DNA of 64,000 bases from CBDFKJ01 sp965248805 (GTDB taxonomy: Bacteria; Pseudomonadota; Alphaproteobacteria; UBA6615), in assembly GCA_965248805.1 (NCBI GenBank), contig CBDFKJ010000008.1, forward strand, positions 62,001-126,000. The letters are read 5' to 3'. Below the pieces are notes generated by a model, which had not been told where the DNA came from, did no database searches, and saw nothing but the letters and a program-made list of their open reading frames with translations. The translations under genes and the position numbers were made by a program. This document shows positions 1-8,067 of the stretch, one piece after another; position 1 is the first letter of the stretch; every line of letters begins with the position of its first letter.

Positions 1-208
1 CGACGCCGAAACGCTGCACCGGCTGAAGCGTCACTTCTGTCGCAATATCGGGCTGGTAGCACATATCGAGGAAGTTTTCGACGCGCCCGCGAATGGCGCG
101 ATACTCCGGAAGGTAGCGGCCGGCCTGCCGCATCAGCCAAATCGGGGGCGTCGCGAGCGGCTTTCCACGCAAGGCTTGCAGCAGCGGCTTGTCGTCTGAT
201 CCTGGCAC
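1..208 (-). CDS. hemE: Uroporphyrinogen decarboxylase, N-terminal part (cut by window edge)
   Basis: This is the first 69 or so codons of HemE, the cytosolic haem-pathway enzyme that turns uroporphyrinogen III into coproporphyrinogen III. The reverse strand shows the family opening: DDKPLLQALRG, then the substrate-site block WLMRQAGRYLPEYR and the stretch ending DMCYQPDIATEVTLQPVQRF. The frame is closed upstream by a TAA near 255 and contains no ATG, so the GTG at 208-206 is the most likely start. The rest of the gene lies outside the window. It is divergent from ppsR across a gap that is a probable replication origin, the same arrangement as in Caulobacter. Confidence 0.93.
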   Translation of the reverse strand, partial: MPGSDDKPLLQALRGKPLATPPIWLMRQAGRYLPEYRAIRGRVENFLDMCYQPDIATEVTLQPVQRFGV

Positions 209-610
209 AGGTCTGCCCGTGGCCGCGTTTGGAATGCGGTTTCTACTTACACTTTAAGTAGGTGTAGAATCACTTCTTAGATGATGTAGATAGACGCGGC
301 AAATCGGGGATTAAGACCCTTATGTCGCTTATCCACCAGAGATTTCCAGTGAGCGGGCGGATCCCCTCGTGGTCGGTTAATTGCGTGAAACGCGAGGCGG
401 CGCGGTGATGTCGGGAAGCCGATTGCTGGTGATAACTCGATCTCTGGGGAGGCGTCACTGCCGGGTCGAACACGACTCACGGCATTGGATGCTCGCACGC
501 TCAGCATGTGCGCAATGATTGGATTTCGGTGACGATCGGTGCTGTCTCGCTCATACCGGTGAATCGCCAGCGCAACGCGCGTATTCATTCACAGAACAGG
601 ACCTACAGCG
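209..610. other. hemE-ppsR intergenic region, probable chromosomal origin (oriC)
   Basis: No convincing gene lies in this 402-base gap. Seen directly: an AT-richer patch at 238-300; nested inverted repeats (CTACTTA at 243-249 with TAAGTAG at 255-261, and TTCTAC at 241-246 with GTAGAA at 264-269); a DnaA-box-like TTATCCACC at 329-337, one mismatch from TTATCCACA; TTAA half-sites at 254, 311 and 377; and one GANTC methylation-type site at 267-271. Known: the Caulobacter and Rickettsia origins lie between hemE and the DUF299 (ppsR) gene. Inference: this gap is oriC, and it must also hold the divergent promoters of hemE and the ppsR operon. Confidence 0.6.
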
Positions 611-1456
611 TTGGCACAGGTTCACTTGCATCTGGTGTCCGATTCCACCGGCGAAACCGTGCGCTCGGTGGTGCGCGCCTGCTTGGCGCAATTCGACACT
701 GCGCACGTTGTTCAACATCATTGGCCGATGGCGCGCACCGAGCGTGCCATTGCGCAGACCGTCGCCAACATCGGCGCCGATCCAGGCCCCGTTGTTTTCA
801 CCGTGGTCGATCGGCGGTTGCGACAGCAGTTGATGGATGCTTGCACCGAGCTTGCCATTCCGTGCCTGTCCATCCTCGACCCGGTGATGTCGGCGCTGAG
901 CGTCGCGCTCAAGTCGGCGGCGAAAGAGCGGCCGGGGCATCAACATGCTATGGACGAGGCCTACTTTCGCCGCATCGAAGCGATGCAGTGGACCGTGGCT
1001 CATGATGACGGCGTGGCGCCGCATGAGCTGGAAGCCGCTGACGTGGTTCTGGTGGGCGTGTCGCGAACATCGAAGACGCCGACCTGTATCTATCTGGCCA
1101 ACCAGGGCATCTGTGCCGCCAACGTGCCGTTCGTACCGGGCGCGGACTTGCCGGAGGAACTCGATAGTGTGAGCCATCCGCTCGTTCTGGGTCTGACGCG
1201 CGAGGCGGCACAACTGGTGCGCACCCGTCGGGCACGGCTCGACGCCATGGGCAGTACGGGCCCGAGCACGTATGTTGATTTGGACGAGGTACGGCGCGAG
1301 TTGGCCGACGCACGACGCTACTTCACGCAACGCGGTTGGCCCATTATGGATGTCACCCGACGCGCGATCGAAGAGACGGCGGCGCAAGTGATGCAACTGC
1401 TGGCTGAGCGGCGCCATACGGCGGCCGTTTCCGATAGCGATGTGCGGGATCGGTGA
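611..1456 (+). CDS. ppsR: Pyruvate, phosphate dikinase / PEP synthase regulatory kinase-phosphorylase (DUF299)
   Basis: This 281-residue protein belongs to the DUF299 family. These cytosolic bifunctional enzymes inactivate PPDK or PEP synthase by ADP-dependent threonine phosphorylation and reactivate it by phosphate-dependent dephosphorylation. The N-terminal VHLHLVSDSTGETV signature is present, and the P-loop-like GVSRTSKTPTCIYLA sits near residue 152. The length is typical of the family. The start is TTG at 611; no better start lies upstream of the HLHLVSD block. It opens a tightly packed operon with maf, aroE, coaE and dnaQ, and its stop overlaps the maf start. Confidence 0.93.
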   Translation: MAQVHLHLVSDSTGETVRSVVRACLAQFDTAHVVQHHWPMARTERAIAQTVANIGADPGPVVFTVVDRRLRQQLMDACTELAIPCLSILDPVMSALSVALKSAAKERPGHQHAMDEAYFRRIEAMQWTVAHDDGVAPHELEAADVVLVGVSRTSKTPTCIYLANQGICAANVPFVPGADLPEELDSVSHPLVLGLTREAAQLVRTRRARLDAMGSTGPSTYVDLDEVRRELADARRYFTQRGWPIMDVTRRAIEETAAQVMQLLAERRHTAAVSDSDVRDR

Positions 1457-2076
1457 TGGCGTTTCTTACCGACGACACGGGCGAAACCCTGATCCTGGCA
1501 TCGTCGAGTGATGCGCGCACGGACATGCTCACCAATGCGGGTGTGCAGCATCGCATCGAGCTCCCCTCCGTCGATGAGGACACGGCGAAGGAGTCCCTGG
1601 CCGCCGCGGAAGCACCGGCGGCGGCGGTCGCCGAGGCATTGGCGGAACTGAAAGCGAAGAGCGTCGCCCTGCGGTTTCCGCAAGCGTTCGTTATCGGCGC
1701 CGACCAGGTGTTGGCACATGATGGTGTACTGTTCGACAAACCGGGCAATTTGCCGGCCGCACGGGCCCAACTCGTGACGCTGGGCGGCGACGCCCACGAG
1801 TTACACAGCAGCGTGTGCGTGGTACAGGCCGGGCAGCGCTTGTGGCACTGCAACGATCGGGCGCGACTCGAAATGCGAACGCTCAGCACGTCCTTCATCG
1901 ATCGGTATCTCGGTGCCGTCGGCGATGCTGCCTGCAGGTCGGTCGGCGCCTACCAACTGGAAGGACTGGGTGCGCAGTTGTTCACGCGCGTGCACGGGGA
2001 CTTCTTCACCGTGCTGGGAATGCCGCTGTTGCCGTTGCTCGCGTTCCTGCGCGACCGTGGCGTCGTGCCGCGATGA
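1456..2076 (+). CDS. maf: Maf-family nucleoside triphosphate pyrophosphatase
   Basis: Maf proteins hydrolyse non-canonical or modified nucleoside triphosphates in the cytosol and are linked to septum control. The N-terminal ILASSSDARTDML block corresponds to the nucleotide-binding loop, and IGADQVLAHDG carries the conserved acidic residue. The C-terminal SVGAYQLEGLG and TVLGMPLLPLL blocks are family hallmarks. Length is about 207 residues, as usual. GTG at 1453 and ATG at 1456 are both in frame and overlap the ppsR stop; ATG is chosen. The 3' end overlaps aroE by four bases (ATGA), so translation is probably coupled. Confidence 0.92.
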   Translation: MAFLTDDTGETLILASSSDARTDMLTNAGVQHRIELPSVDEDTAKESLAAAEAPAAAVAEALAELKAKSVALRFPQAFVIGADQVLAHDGVLFDKPGNLPAARAQLVTLGGDAHELHSSVCVVQAGQRLWHCNDRARLEMRTLSTSFIDRYLGAVGDAACRSVGAYQLEGLGAQLFTRVHGDFFTVLGMPLLPLLAFLRDRGVVPR

Positions 2077-2918
2077 CGATCACCGGCAATGCGACGCTCG
2101 CCGGTGTCATGGGCTGGCCGGTCGTGCATTCACGTTCGCCGCAGTTACACGGCCACTGGCTACGCCACTACGGTATCGACGGGGCTTACGTGCCGCTGGC
2201 GGTGGCGCCGGACGATTTACCCGCCGCATTGCAGGCGCTGCCGAAGCTGGGCTTCGCCGGCGTCAACCTGACGGTGCCGCACAAGGAGGCGGCGCCGCCG
2301 GTTCTCGATGCTGTCGACGGCTTGGCGCGTCGAATCGGTGCGGTGAACACGATCGTCGTCGACCCCGAGCTTGGTTTGACCGGCAGCAATTCCGATGCCT
2401 TCGGGTTTCTGGAGAACCTGCGCGCCAGCGTGCCGCAGTGGCGGGCCGACGCCGGGCCTGCACTCGTCATCGGTGCCGGTGGCGCCGCGCGCGCGATCTG
2501 CGTGGGCTTGCTCGACGCTGGCGTCGGTGAGGTCCGGGTCGCCAATCGGACCGAGGCCCGTGCACGCGATCTTGCCGCCGCGCTCGGCAACGGGGTTCAA
2601 CCGTGGGCATGGGATAACCGCCGCGAGGCGGCGATGGGCGCGGCGTTGCTGGTCAACGCGACTATGCTGGGTATGGAAGGACAGCCGCCGCTGGAGTTCG
2701 ATCTCTCTTTCATGGCGGTTGAGGCGGTGGTTACCGACATCGTGTACACGCCGCTGGAGACGCCGCTGCTGGCGGCGGCCCGCGCGCGCGGCCATCCGGT
2801 GGTCGACGGTCTCGGCATGCTGCTGCATCAGGCCCGTCCGGGGTTCGAGGCCTGGTTCGGCGTTGCCCCCGAAGTGACACCCGAATTGCGCCGGGCCGTG
2901 CTGCAGGATGCGGTCTGA
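2073..2918 (+). CDS. aroE: Shikimate dehydrogenase
   Basis: AroE reduces 3-dehydroshikimate to shikimate with NADPH in the chorismate pathway. The 281-residue protein has the substrate-binding SRSPQLHGHWL near residue 20, the catalytic lysine in NLTVPHKE near residue 65, the NADP-binding GAGGAARAI near residue 135 followed by NRTEAR, and the C-terminal DGLGMLLHQA. The ATG at 2073 overlaps the maf stop. A much longer open frame begins upstream at 1815, but the family start is clearly at MTITGNATLAGVMGWP. Confidence 0.95.
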   Translation: MTITGNATLAGVMGWPVVHSRSPQLHGHWLRHYGIDGAYVPLAVAPDDLPAALQALPKLGFAGVNLTVPHKEAAPPVLDAVDGLARRIGAVNTIVVDPELGLTGSNSDAFGFLENLRASVPQWRADAGPALVIGAGGAARAICVGLLDAGVGEVRVANRTEARARDLAAALGNGVQPWAWDNRREAAMGAALLVNATMLGMEGQPPLEFDLSFMAVEAVVTDIVYTPLETPLLAAARARGHPVVDGLGMLLHQARPGFEAWFGVAPEVTPELRRAVLQDAV

Positions 2919-2924
2919 TTGGCG

Positions 2925-3551
2925 ATGGTCGTTGTCGGCCTTACCGGTTCGATCGGCATGGGGAAATCCGTCGCCGCGGCGATGTTGCGCGGCATGGACG
3001 TACCGGTGCACGACGCCGATGCCGCCGTGCACATGCTTTTGGGCGATGACCGCGACGTTATTGCCGCCGTGGCCGAGGCCTTTCCGGGGACTGTCATCGA
3101 CGGCAAGGTCGATCGTGGCCGGCTGGGCGCGGTCGTGTTCGGCGATGACCGGGCGCTGCGGCGGCTCGAGGCGATCCTGCATCCCCGCGTGGCAGAGTCC
3201 GAGGCCCGCTTTCGCGAAGCCTGCGCCCGTGACGGCCAAAGCCTTGCCGTGCTCGAGATCCCGCTTCTCTACGAAACCGGGGCCGAGTCGCGGGTCGATG
3301 CCGTTATGGTGGTATCGGCGCCCGCCGACCAACAGCGCGAGCGGGTCCTCGAGCGGCCTGGGATGACGCCGGCGCGCCTCGATGCGATCCTTGGGTGTCA
3401 GATGCCGGATGCGGAGAAGCGCCGCCGCGCGGAACATTTAGTGGATACGGGCAAGGGCGAACGCTATACCTTGGAGTCGCTGACGCGGATAGTGGCCGAG
3501 ATCCGCGCTCGGGCGGTGGACGAGACGCGGCATGCAGCTCCCGAAACGTGA
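2925..3551 (+). CDS. coaE: Dephospho-CoA kinase
   Basis: CoaE phosphorylates the 3'-hydroxyl of dephospho-CoA, the last step of coenzyme A synthesis. The Walker A loop GLTGSIGMGKS is at the extreme N terminus. VHDADAAVH, the LHPRV motif and LEIPLLYETG are typical family blocks. The protein is about 208 residues long. TTG at 2919 directly follows the aroE stop and ATG at 2925 lies two codons later; ATG puts the P-loop at the usual distance and is preferred. The 3' end overlaps dnaQ by 20 bases, so the five genes look co-transcribed. Confidence 0.94.
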   Translation: MVVVGLTGSIGMGKSVAAAMLRGMDVPVHDADAAVHMLLGDDRDVIAAVAEAFPGTVIDGKVDRGRLGAVVFGDDRALRRLEAILHPRVAESEARFREACARDGQSLAVLEIPLLYETGAESRVDAVMVVSAPADQQRERVLERPGMTPARLDAILGCQMPDAEKRRRAEHLVDTGKGERYTLESLTRIVAEIRARAVDETRHAAPET

Positions 3552-4215
3552 AATCACCGTCGATACAGAGACGACCGGGCTGGACCCGAGCTTCGGACAC
3601 CGCGTGGTCGAAATCGGCTGCGTTGAACTGATCAATCTGATCCCTACCGGCCGCACGTACCAACAATACCTCAATCCCGAGCGCGACATGCCGGCCGACG
3701 CCTTCGCGGTCCACGGCCTTTCCGCCGAATTCCTGGTGCCGCAACCGCGGTTTGCCGATGTCGTGGACGCGTTCCTTGAGTTTCTGGGCGACGCGCAATT
3801 GGTTATTCACAACGCCGCGTTCGACTTGAAATTCCTCAGTTCCGAGCTGGCGCGGCTCGACCGCCGGCCCCTGAGCGCCGGCCGCGCTGTCGACACGGTG
3901 GCCCTTGCCCGCCGCAAGTTTCCCGGCGCTCGCGCCAGCCTGGATGCGCTGTGCCAGCGCTTCAACATCGATTTGTCGGAGCGCACGCTGCACGGGGCGC
4001 TACTCGATGCGCATCTTCTCGCCGATGTTTATCTGGGGCTGCGCGGCGGCCGGCAGCCGGTGCTCGATCTGGGCGCCATCACCGAGCCCGGGATCATTGC
4101 GGCGCAGCCAACGGAGCGAACTTGGCCGCGGCGGTACTACGAACCCTGCGCGGCGGAACTGGCCGCCCATGTGCGTCTTTTGGCGGCGATCGACGCGCCG
4201 ATCTGGCAGAGTTGA
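3532..4215 (+). CDS. dnaQ: DNA polymerase III epsilon subunit (3'-5' proofreading exonuclease)
   Basis: DnaQ is the proofreading subunit of the replicative polymerase core. The DEDDh exonuclease motifs are present in order: DTETTGLD near residue 11, HRVVEIGCVEL, HNAAFDLKFL near residue 95, and HGALLDAHLLADVYL near residue 155, which supplies the last histidine and aspartate. At 227 residues it is a normal alphaproteobacterial DnaQ. It is the last gene of the ppsR-maf-aroE-coaE-dnaQ operon and converges on secB with a 13-base gap. Confidence 0.95.
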   Translation: MQLPKREITVDTETTGLDPSFGHRVVEIGCVELINLIPTGRTYQQYLNPERDMPADAFAVHGLSAEFLVPQPRFADVVDAFLEFLGDAQLVIHNAAFDLKFLSSELARLDRRPLSAGRAVDTVALARRKFPGARASLDALCQRFNIDLSERTLHGALLDAHLLADVYLGLRGGRQPVLDLGAITEPGIIAAQPTERTWPRRYYEPCAAELAAHVRLLAAIDAPIWQS

Positions 4216-4228
4216 GTAGGAACCGGCG

Positions 4229-4762
4229 CTAGTCGCTCGCCGGGGCCGGCTCGCTTTCCTCCGAGGCCCCGCCGTTGGCACCGCTCGCCGCCCGCTGGCT
4301 GCGCTGGCGCAGCATGGCGCCGAAGTCGATCGGGTTCACCAACAAAGGCGCGAAGCCGCCGTCGCGCACGCATTCGGAGATCACGGCACGCGCGTACGGG
4401 AACAGCAGCTGTGGTGCCGCTACAGCCAGTAGCGGGTCGATGGCTTCCGGCGGAACGTCGCCGAGCGTGAACAATCCGGCGTAGTGGACTTCGGCCAGGA
4501 ACAGCACGCCCTTGTCGTTGCGCGCCTCGCCGCGCAAAAACAGCACGACCTCATAGACCTTTTCCTGCAGTTGCCGGCGCTGCAGATCGACCGCAATGTC
4601 AACCGTGGGCGCGCCGTCCCGTGCCTCGGCGAAGCTCGCCGGCGAGCGTGGATTCTCGAACGACAAGTCCTTCACGTACTGGGCGTTGACGAGCATCGGT
4701 GCGGCCTGCGCGGCCTTCGGCTCATCGGCCGGTGCCGGTGATTTGCCTGCATCGTCGGCCAT
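4229..4762 (-). CDS. secB: Protein-export chaperone SecB
   Basis: SecB is a cytosolic homotetrameric chaperone that holds preproteins unfolded and passes them to SecA. The 177-residue protein contains the family blocks QYVKDLSFENP, YEVVLFLRGEA, FLAEVHYAGLFTL and the C-terminal LLFPYARAVISECVRDGGFAPLLVNPIDF (given here as a list of adjoining blocks FPYARAVI, GGFAPLL, NPIDF). An alanine- and proline-rich N-terminal extension of about 20 residues precedes the conserved core. It follows a frameshifted phosphatase gene on the same strand and converges on dnaQ, matching the conserved origin-side gene order of this class. Confidence 0.95.
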   Translation of the reverse strand: MADDAGKSPAPADEPKAAQAAPMLVNAQYVKDLSFENPRSPASFAEARDGAPTVDIAVDLQRRQLQEKVYEVVLFLRGEARNDKGVLFLAEVHYAGLFTLGDVPPEAIDPLLAVAAPQLLFPYARAVISECVRDGGFAPLLVNPIDFGAMLRQRSQRAASGANGGASEESEPAPASD

Positions 4763-4809
4763 GGCCGCTCTCCTTCAGTGGGTGTCCGCCCGCGGCGTAC
4801 CGGTGGGCC

Positions 4810-5392
4810 TTATGCCGTGCTGGACGCGTCGAACGCGCTCAAGAACGAAGGTGGATTGAAGCGCAACTGGTCGGCGTTGGCGATGCTCTCGCCGGTCAGT
4901 GCGCGCACGAACCCCCAATGCGTTACGACTATGGTTTCCGTCCAATCGCCTTCATGCACCATTTTGTGACTGAATGCACGGCCGCGGTGCCCAACCGCCC
5001 TTTCGCTTTCGGCCCCGTGCAAGTCTTGGCGGTGCCACCAGATTTCATCGATATGCGAGAAATACGATGTGCGGCCAGCTTGCCGCCAGGCGCGACCGTG
5101 GGGAGCCGATGTCGTAGCTAAAGGCCGCGCGCTCGCCGACCATAGCGTTAACCGTGACGGACGTGCCCAATGCCGCCGCGATGATGTCGGCGGTCGCCAG
5201 CGCACGCCGATAGGGGCTCGATATCACCCGCCGCGGCCCGCGACCGTCCGGCGTCGCAACGAGCCGCTCCGCCACCGCCACCGCCTGCGATCGGCCGAGA
5301 TCGATCAGCTCTGGATCGACGAAGCCCGGATCGGTACGCGTGGCGTTGAAATGTGCGTTGAAGGTGCTTTGACCGTGGCGCAGCAAAATCAC
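4810..5392 (-). pseudogene. Histidine phosphatase (phosphoglycerate mutase-like), frameshifted
   Basis: The first frame starts with a GTG at 5392 that overlaps the fxsA stop, and gives ILLRHGQSTFNA with the RHG phosphate-accepting histidine, then SSPYRRALATADII. The second frame continues with TSYFSHIDEIWW and VVTHWGFVRALTG, carrying the second catalytic histidine, and ends at 4810. The frames change between about 5070 and 5100 after GSPRSRLA. Together they would give a normal protein of about 190 residues of the histidine phosphatase superfamily. Either the gene is inactivated or one base is wrong in the assembly. The substrate cannot be named. Confidence 0.8.
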
Positions 5393-5865
5393 GGACGGTC
5401 GTCCGGCTGATTGGGCGTGACGTCGATATCGACTTCTTCATATTCGGCGTCGATGATTTGCGGACCGCGCCGGCCGCGCGACCCACCCTTGCGGGTGTGG
5501 ACGAGGCCGTGCGTTGCCAGCAAGTGCCAAAGCCAGCGGCCGAAAGTCGTGCGGACGAAGGGTATCAACAGTGCGAAACCGACGGCGTCCGTCACGAACC
5601 CGGGCGTCAGCAACAATGCACCGGCGGCCAACAGGCACACCCCATCGAACAGTTCGCGCATCGGCATGCGGCCGGCGCCCATCTCCTGTTGCGCGCGCAG
5701 CAGCGTCGCCAAGCCTTGCTGGCGCAGAAATGCGGCGCCGATGATGGCCGTGGCCACGATGATGGCCAGCGTCGGCCACAGCCCGATCCAGCCCCCGATC
5801 TCGATAAAGACGCCGATCTCGATCAGGGGGACGAAAATAAACGCGAGAAAGAGGACTAGGGCCAT
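5389..5865 (-). CDS. fxsA: FxsA family membrane protein
   Basis: This 158-residue integral membrane protein matches the FxsA family, named for suppression of F-exclusion of phage T7 in Escherichia coli; its general role is unknown. The N terminus is a membrane segment (LVLFLAFIFVPLIEIGVFIE) followed by a second (WPTLAIIVATAIIGAAF). The later blocks LLAAGALLLTPGFVTDAVGF and LLIPFVRTTFGRWLW are family hallmarks. The C-terminal tail is charged and cytosolic (GGSRGRRGPQIIDAEYEE). It heads the reverse-strand group with the phosphatase and secB and is divergent from timA. Confidence 0.9.
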   Translation of the reverse strand: MALVLFLAFIFVPLIEIGVFIEIGGWIGLWPTLAIIVATAIIGAAFLRQQGLATLLRAQQEMGAGRMPMRELFDGVCLLAAGALLLTPGFVTDAVGFALLIPFVRTTFGRWLWHLLATHGLVHTRKGGSRGRRGPQIIDAEYEEVDIDVTPNQPDDRP

Positions 5866-6064
5866 TCTTGTGATCGCCTTGACGCACTCCTATGTAGTGT
5901 TGAAAGGCAGCGATGTCACTGCGTGTGTTAGTGATGCGCAGCGACCAAGGCTGGCCATCGCGCCAGGAAGCCAGTAACGTGTATAGTCAGCAACCCAGCA
6001 TCCGTACGTCGGCTTAGTGCATGGTCGACCATTCGGTGGAAATTGAAGCGAGTGGCCCGGCGTG

Positions 6065-6772
6065 ATGGGTGAAGGCTTTCAATTCCTCGACATCATAATT
6101 TTCGGCCTGCTGGCCGCGTTCCTGGTCATGCGCTTGCGCAGCGTGTTGGGTCGTCGCACCGGCCACGAGCGTCCGCCGCCGACCGATGCTTTCGGCCGCC
6201 GGACCGCGCGCGAACCCGCCGAGGACAGCGACGATACGGTCATCCAACTGCCCGAGCGTGAGGGGCGCACCGCAGCGGCCACCCAAGGCGGCGGCGACCA
6301 GCCCGCCAGCCCGGAGGACGCGCTGGCCGCGACGTTGACGCAAATCAAGATCGCCGATCCGCAGTTCGAGGCTAAGACCTTCACCGAAGGCGCACGCTCG
6401 GCGTTCGAAATGATCGTCGATTCCTTCGCCAAGGGCGATCGGGACGCGTTGAAGGCGCTGCTCAGTGACGACGTGTTCGACAACTTCACGACCGCCATCA
6501 ATGAGCGTGAATACAAGGGTGAGACACTTGAGTCGACGCTGGTCGGCATACGCTCGGCGGCGATTATCGACGCCAGCCTGGAGGACAAGACCGCCGCGAT
6601 CACGCTCAAGTTCGTCACCGAGCAGATCAACATCACGCGCGACGGTGAAGATCGCATCGTCGGCGGCGAGCCGGGCACCGTCGCCAATGTGACCGACATC
6701 TGGACGTTCGCGCGCAATACGCGCTCGCGCAATCCCAACTGGACTCTGGTTGCCACCGAGGCTGCCAACTGA
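6065..6772 (+). CDS. timA: Tim44/TimA family putative adaptor protein
   Basis: This protein belongs to the Tim44 domain family, whose bacterial members are inner-membrane-anchored adaptors of uncertain function. There is a single N-terminal membrane segment (FLDIIIFGLLAAFLVMRLRS), then a charged low-complexity linker to about residue 85. A Tim44-like domain follows from FTEGARSAFEMIVDSFAKGD to VTDIWTFARNTRSRNPNW, ending WTLVATEAAN, which is typical. GTG at 6062 immediately precedes the ATG chosen. It lies one base upstream of mltA, a pairing that is conserved in Alphaproteobacteria. Confidence 0.88.
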   Translation: MGEGFQFLDIIIFGLLAAFLVMRLRSVLGRRTGHERPPPTDAFGRRTAREPAEDSDDTVIQLPEREGRTAAATQGGGDQPASPEDALAATLTQIKIADPQFEAKTFTEGARSAFEMIVDSFAKGDRDALKALLSDDVFDNFTTAINEREYKGETLESTLVGIRSAAIIDASLEDKTAAITLKFVTEQINITRDGEDRIVGGEPGTVANVTDIWTFARNTRSRNPNWTLVATEAAN

Positions 6773-6773
6773 A

Positions 6774-7979
6774 ATGCAGCCGTGCGCATGGCTGCGACCC
6801 GCGCATGCGCGGCCGTCCGTCCTTACCGTCCTCGCCGCTTTGACCGCCTGCCAGCCCCCACCTGAAGAACCGGCGATGACGCTGACGCGTGTATCGTTCG
6901 GCGATCTTTCGGGTTGGACCGAGGATAACCTCGCCGAGGCCCTGCCGGCATGGCGGCGTTCGTGCGCCCGCATCGCCGCGCTTGCACCGGATGCGCCCAT
7001 CGCCCGCGGCACCTTCGGCGGGCCGGCCTCCGCCTGGCAGCCGCTGTGCGCTCAGGTCGCGGCCCCGAGGGATGGCGATACTGCAAGCCTCAGGCGATTG
7101 ATCGAGGTCGAGCTGGTACCGTACCGGGTCGACGACGCGAAGGCGGCCGACGGTTTGTTCACTGGCTATTTCGAGCCGGAGCTTGCGGGTTCCCGCCAGA
7201 AAGATGCGCAGCATGATGTGCCGCTTTACCGCTTGCCCGACGATCTTGTCACCGTCGATCTCGGCGACTTCGACCCGCAGCTGTCGGGCCGGCGATTGAT
7301 CGGCCGTGTCGACGGCGCCAGGCTGACGCCCTATCACGAGCGTGCGACGATCGACGCCGGCGCCCTCGCCGGCCAAGGCGCCGAATTGCTGTGGCTGGCC
7401 GATACGCTCGACGCGTTCATTCTTCACGTACAGGGCTCGGGCAAAGTGGTGCTGCCCGATGGCGAGGCAGTCCGCGTCGGGTTCGCCGGCCACAACGGCC
7501 ATGGCTATGCCTCCATTGGGCGGGCGCTGATCGAGGCCGGCGAGCTGACGCCGGGCCAAGCGACGTGGGACGGTATCCGCGCCTGGCTGGTCGCCAATCC
7601 GGAACGTCGGAACGCGGTGCTCGGCATCAACCCGCGCTACATCTTCTTTCGCGAGATCACCGGCGACGGGCCCATCGGTGCCGAGGGCGTGACACTGACG
7701 CCGGGCCGCAGCCTGGCGATCGATCGCCAGTGGCTGCCGTTGGGCATCCCGATCTGGCTCGATGCCGAGCATCCACTGCCGGATCAAGGCCGCCTGCAGC
7801 GGTTGATGATCGCCCAGGATACCGGTTCGGCCATCAACGGCCCGGTGCGTGGCGACTTCTATTGGGGCTCGGGCGCCGCGGCGCTGAAGTTTGCCGGGCG
7901 CATGCGCAGCCGCGGCGGCTACTTCGTGCTTTTACCGCACGGGCTTACGCCGCCCAGCCAGATCTCCGAGGCGCGGTAG
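6774..7979 (+). CDS. mltA: Membrane-bound lytic murein transglycosylase A (lipoprotein)
   Basis: MltA cleaves the MurNAc-GlcNAc bond of peptidoglycan from the outer membrane. The N terminus has a lipobox-like LTACQ at about residue 26, so it is probably a lipoprotein. The MltA domain contains FTGYFEPELAGSRQ and LLWLADTLDAFILHVQGSG, and the 3D domain contains the catalytic aspartate region MIAQDTGSAINGPVRGDFYW. Length is about 401 residues. The ATG at 6774 follows the timA stop after one base; the frame opens earlier, but that part overlaps timA. Confidence 0.93.
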   Translation: MQPCAWLRPAHARPSVLTVLAALTACQPPPEEPAMTLTRVSFGDLSGWTEDNLAEALPAWRRSCARIAALAPDAPIARGTFGGPASAWQPLCAQVAAPRDGDTASLRRLIEVELVPYRVDDAKAADGLFTGYFEPELAGSRQKDAQHDVPLYRLPDDLVTVDLGDFDPQLSGRRLIGRVDGARLTPYHERATIDAGALAGQGAELLWLADTLDAFILHVQGSGKVVLPDGEAVRVGFAGHNGHGYASIGRALIEAGELTPGQATWDGIRAWLVANPERRNAVLGINPRYIFFREITGDGPIGAEGVTLTPGRSLAIDRQWLPLGIPIWLDAEHPLPDQGRLQRLMIAQDTGSAINGPVRGDFYWGSGAAALKFAGRMRSRGGYFVLLPHGLTPPSQISEAR

Positions 7980-8067
7980 TCCACCCCTGCCGAGATTGGC
8001 GCGTCCGCTGTGGCGGTGGTAAGAGCGGAGGGTCCCTGAATTCACGACAGACGGTATCGATTTCGCG

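Noticed and set aside
551..1417. Long reverse-strand open frame opposite ppsR
   Set aside because: It is a shadow frame caused by high GC; its product is rich in Arg, His and Ala with no domain, while the plus-strand frame is a clear DUF299 protein.
2217..3437. A 406-codon reverse-strand open frame opposite aroE and coaE
   Set aside because: Both plus-strand genes are unmistakable; the reverse product has shadow-frame composition and no recognisable domain.
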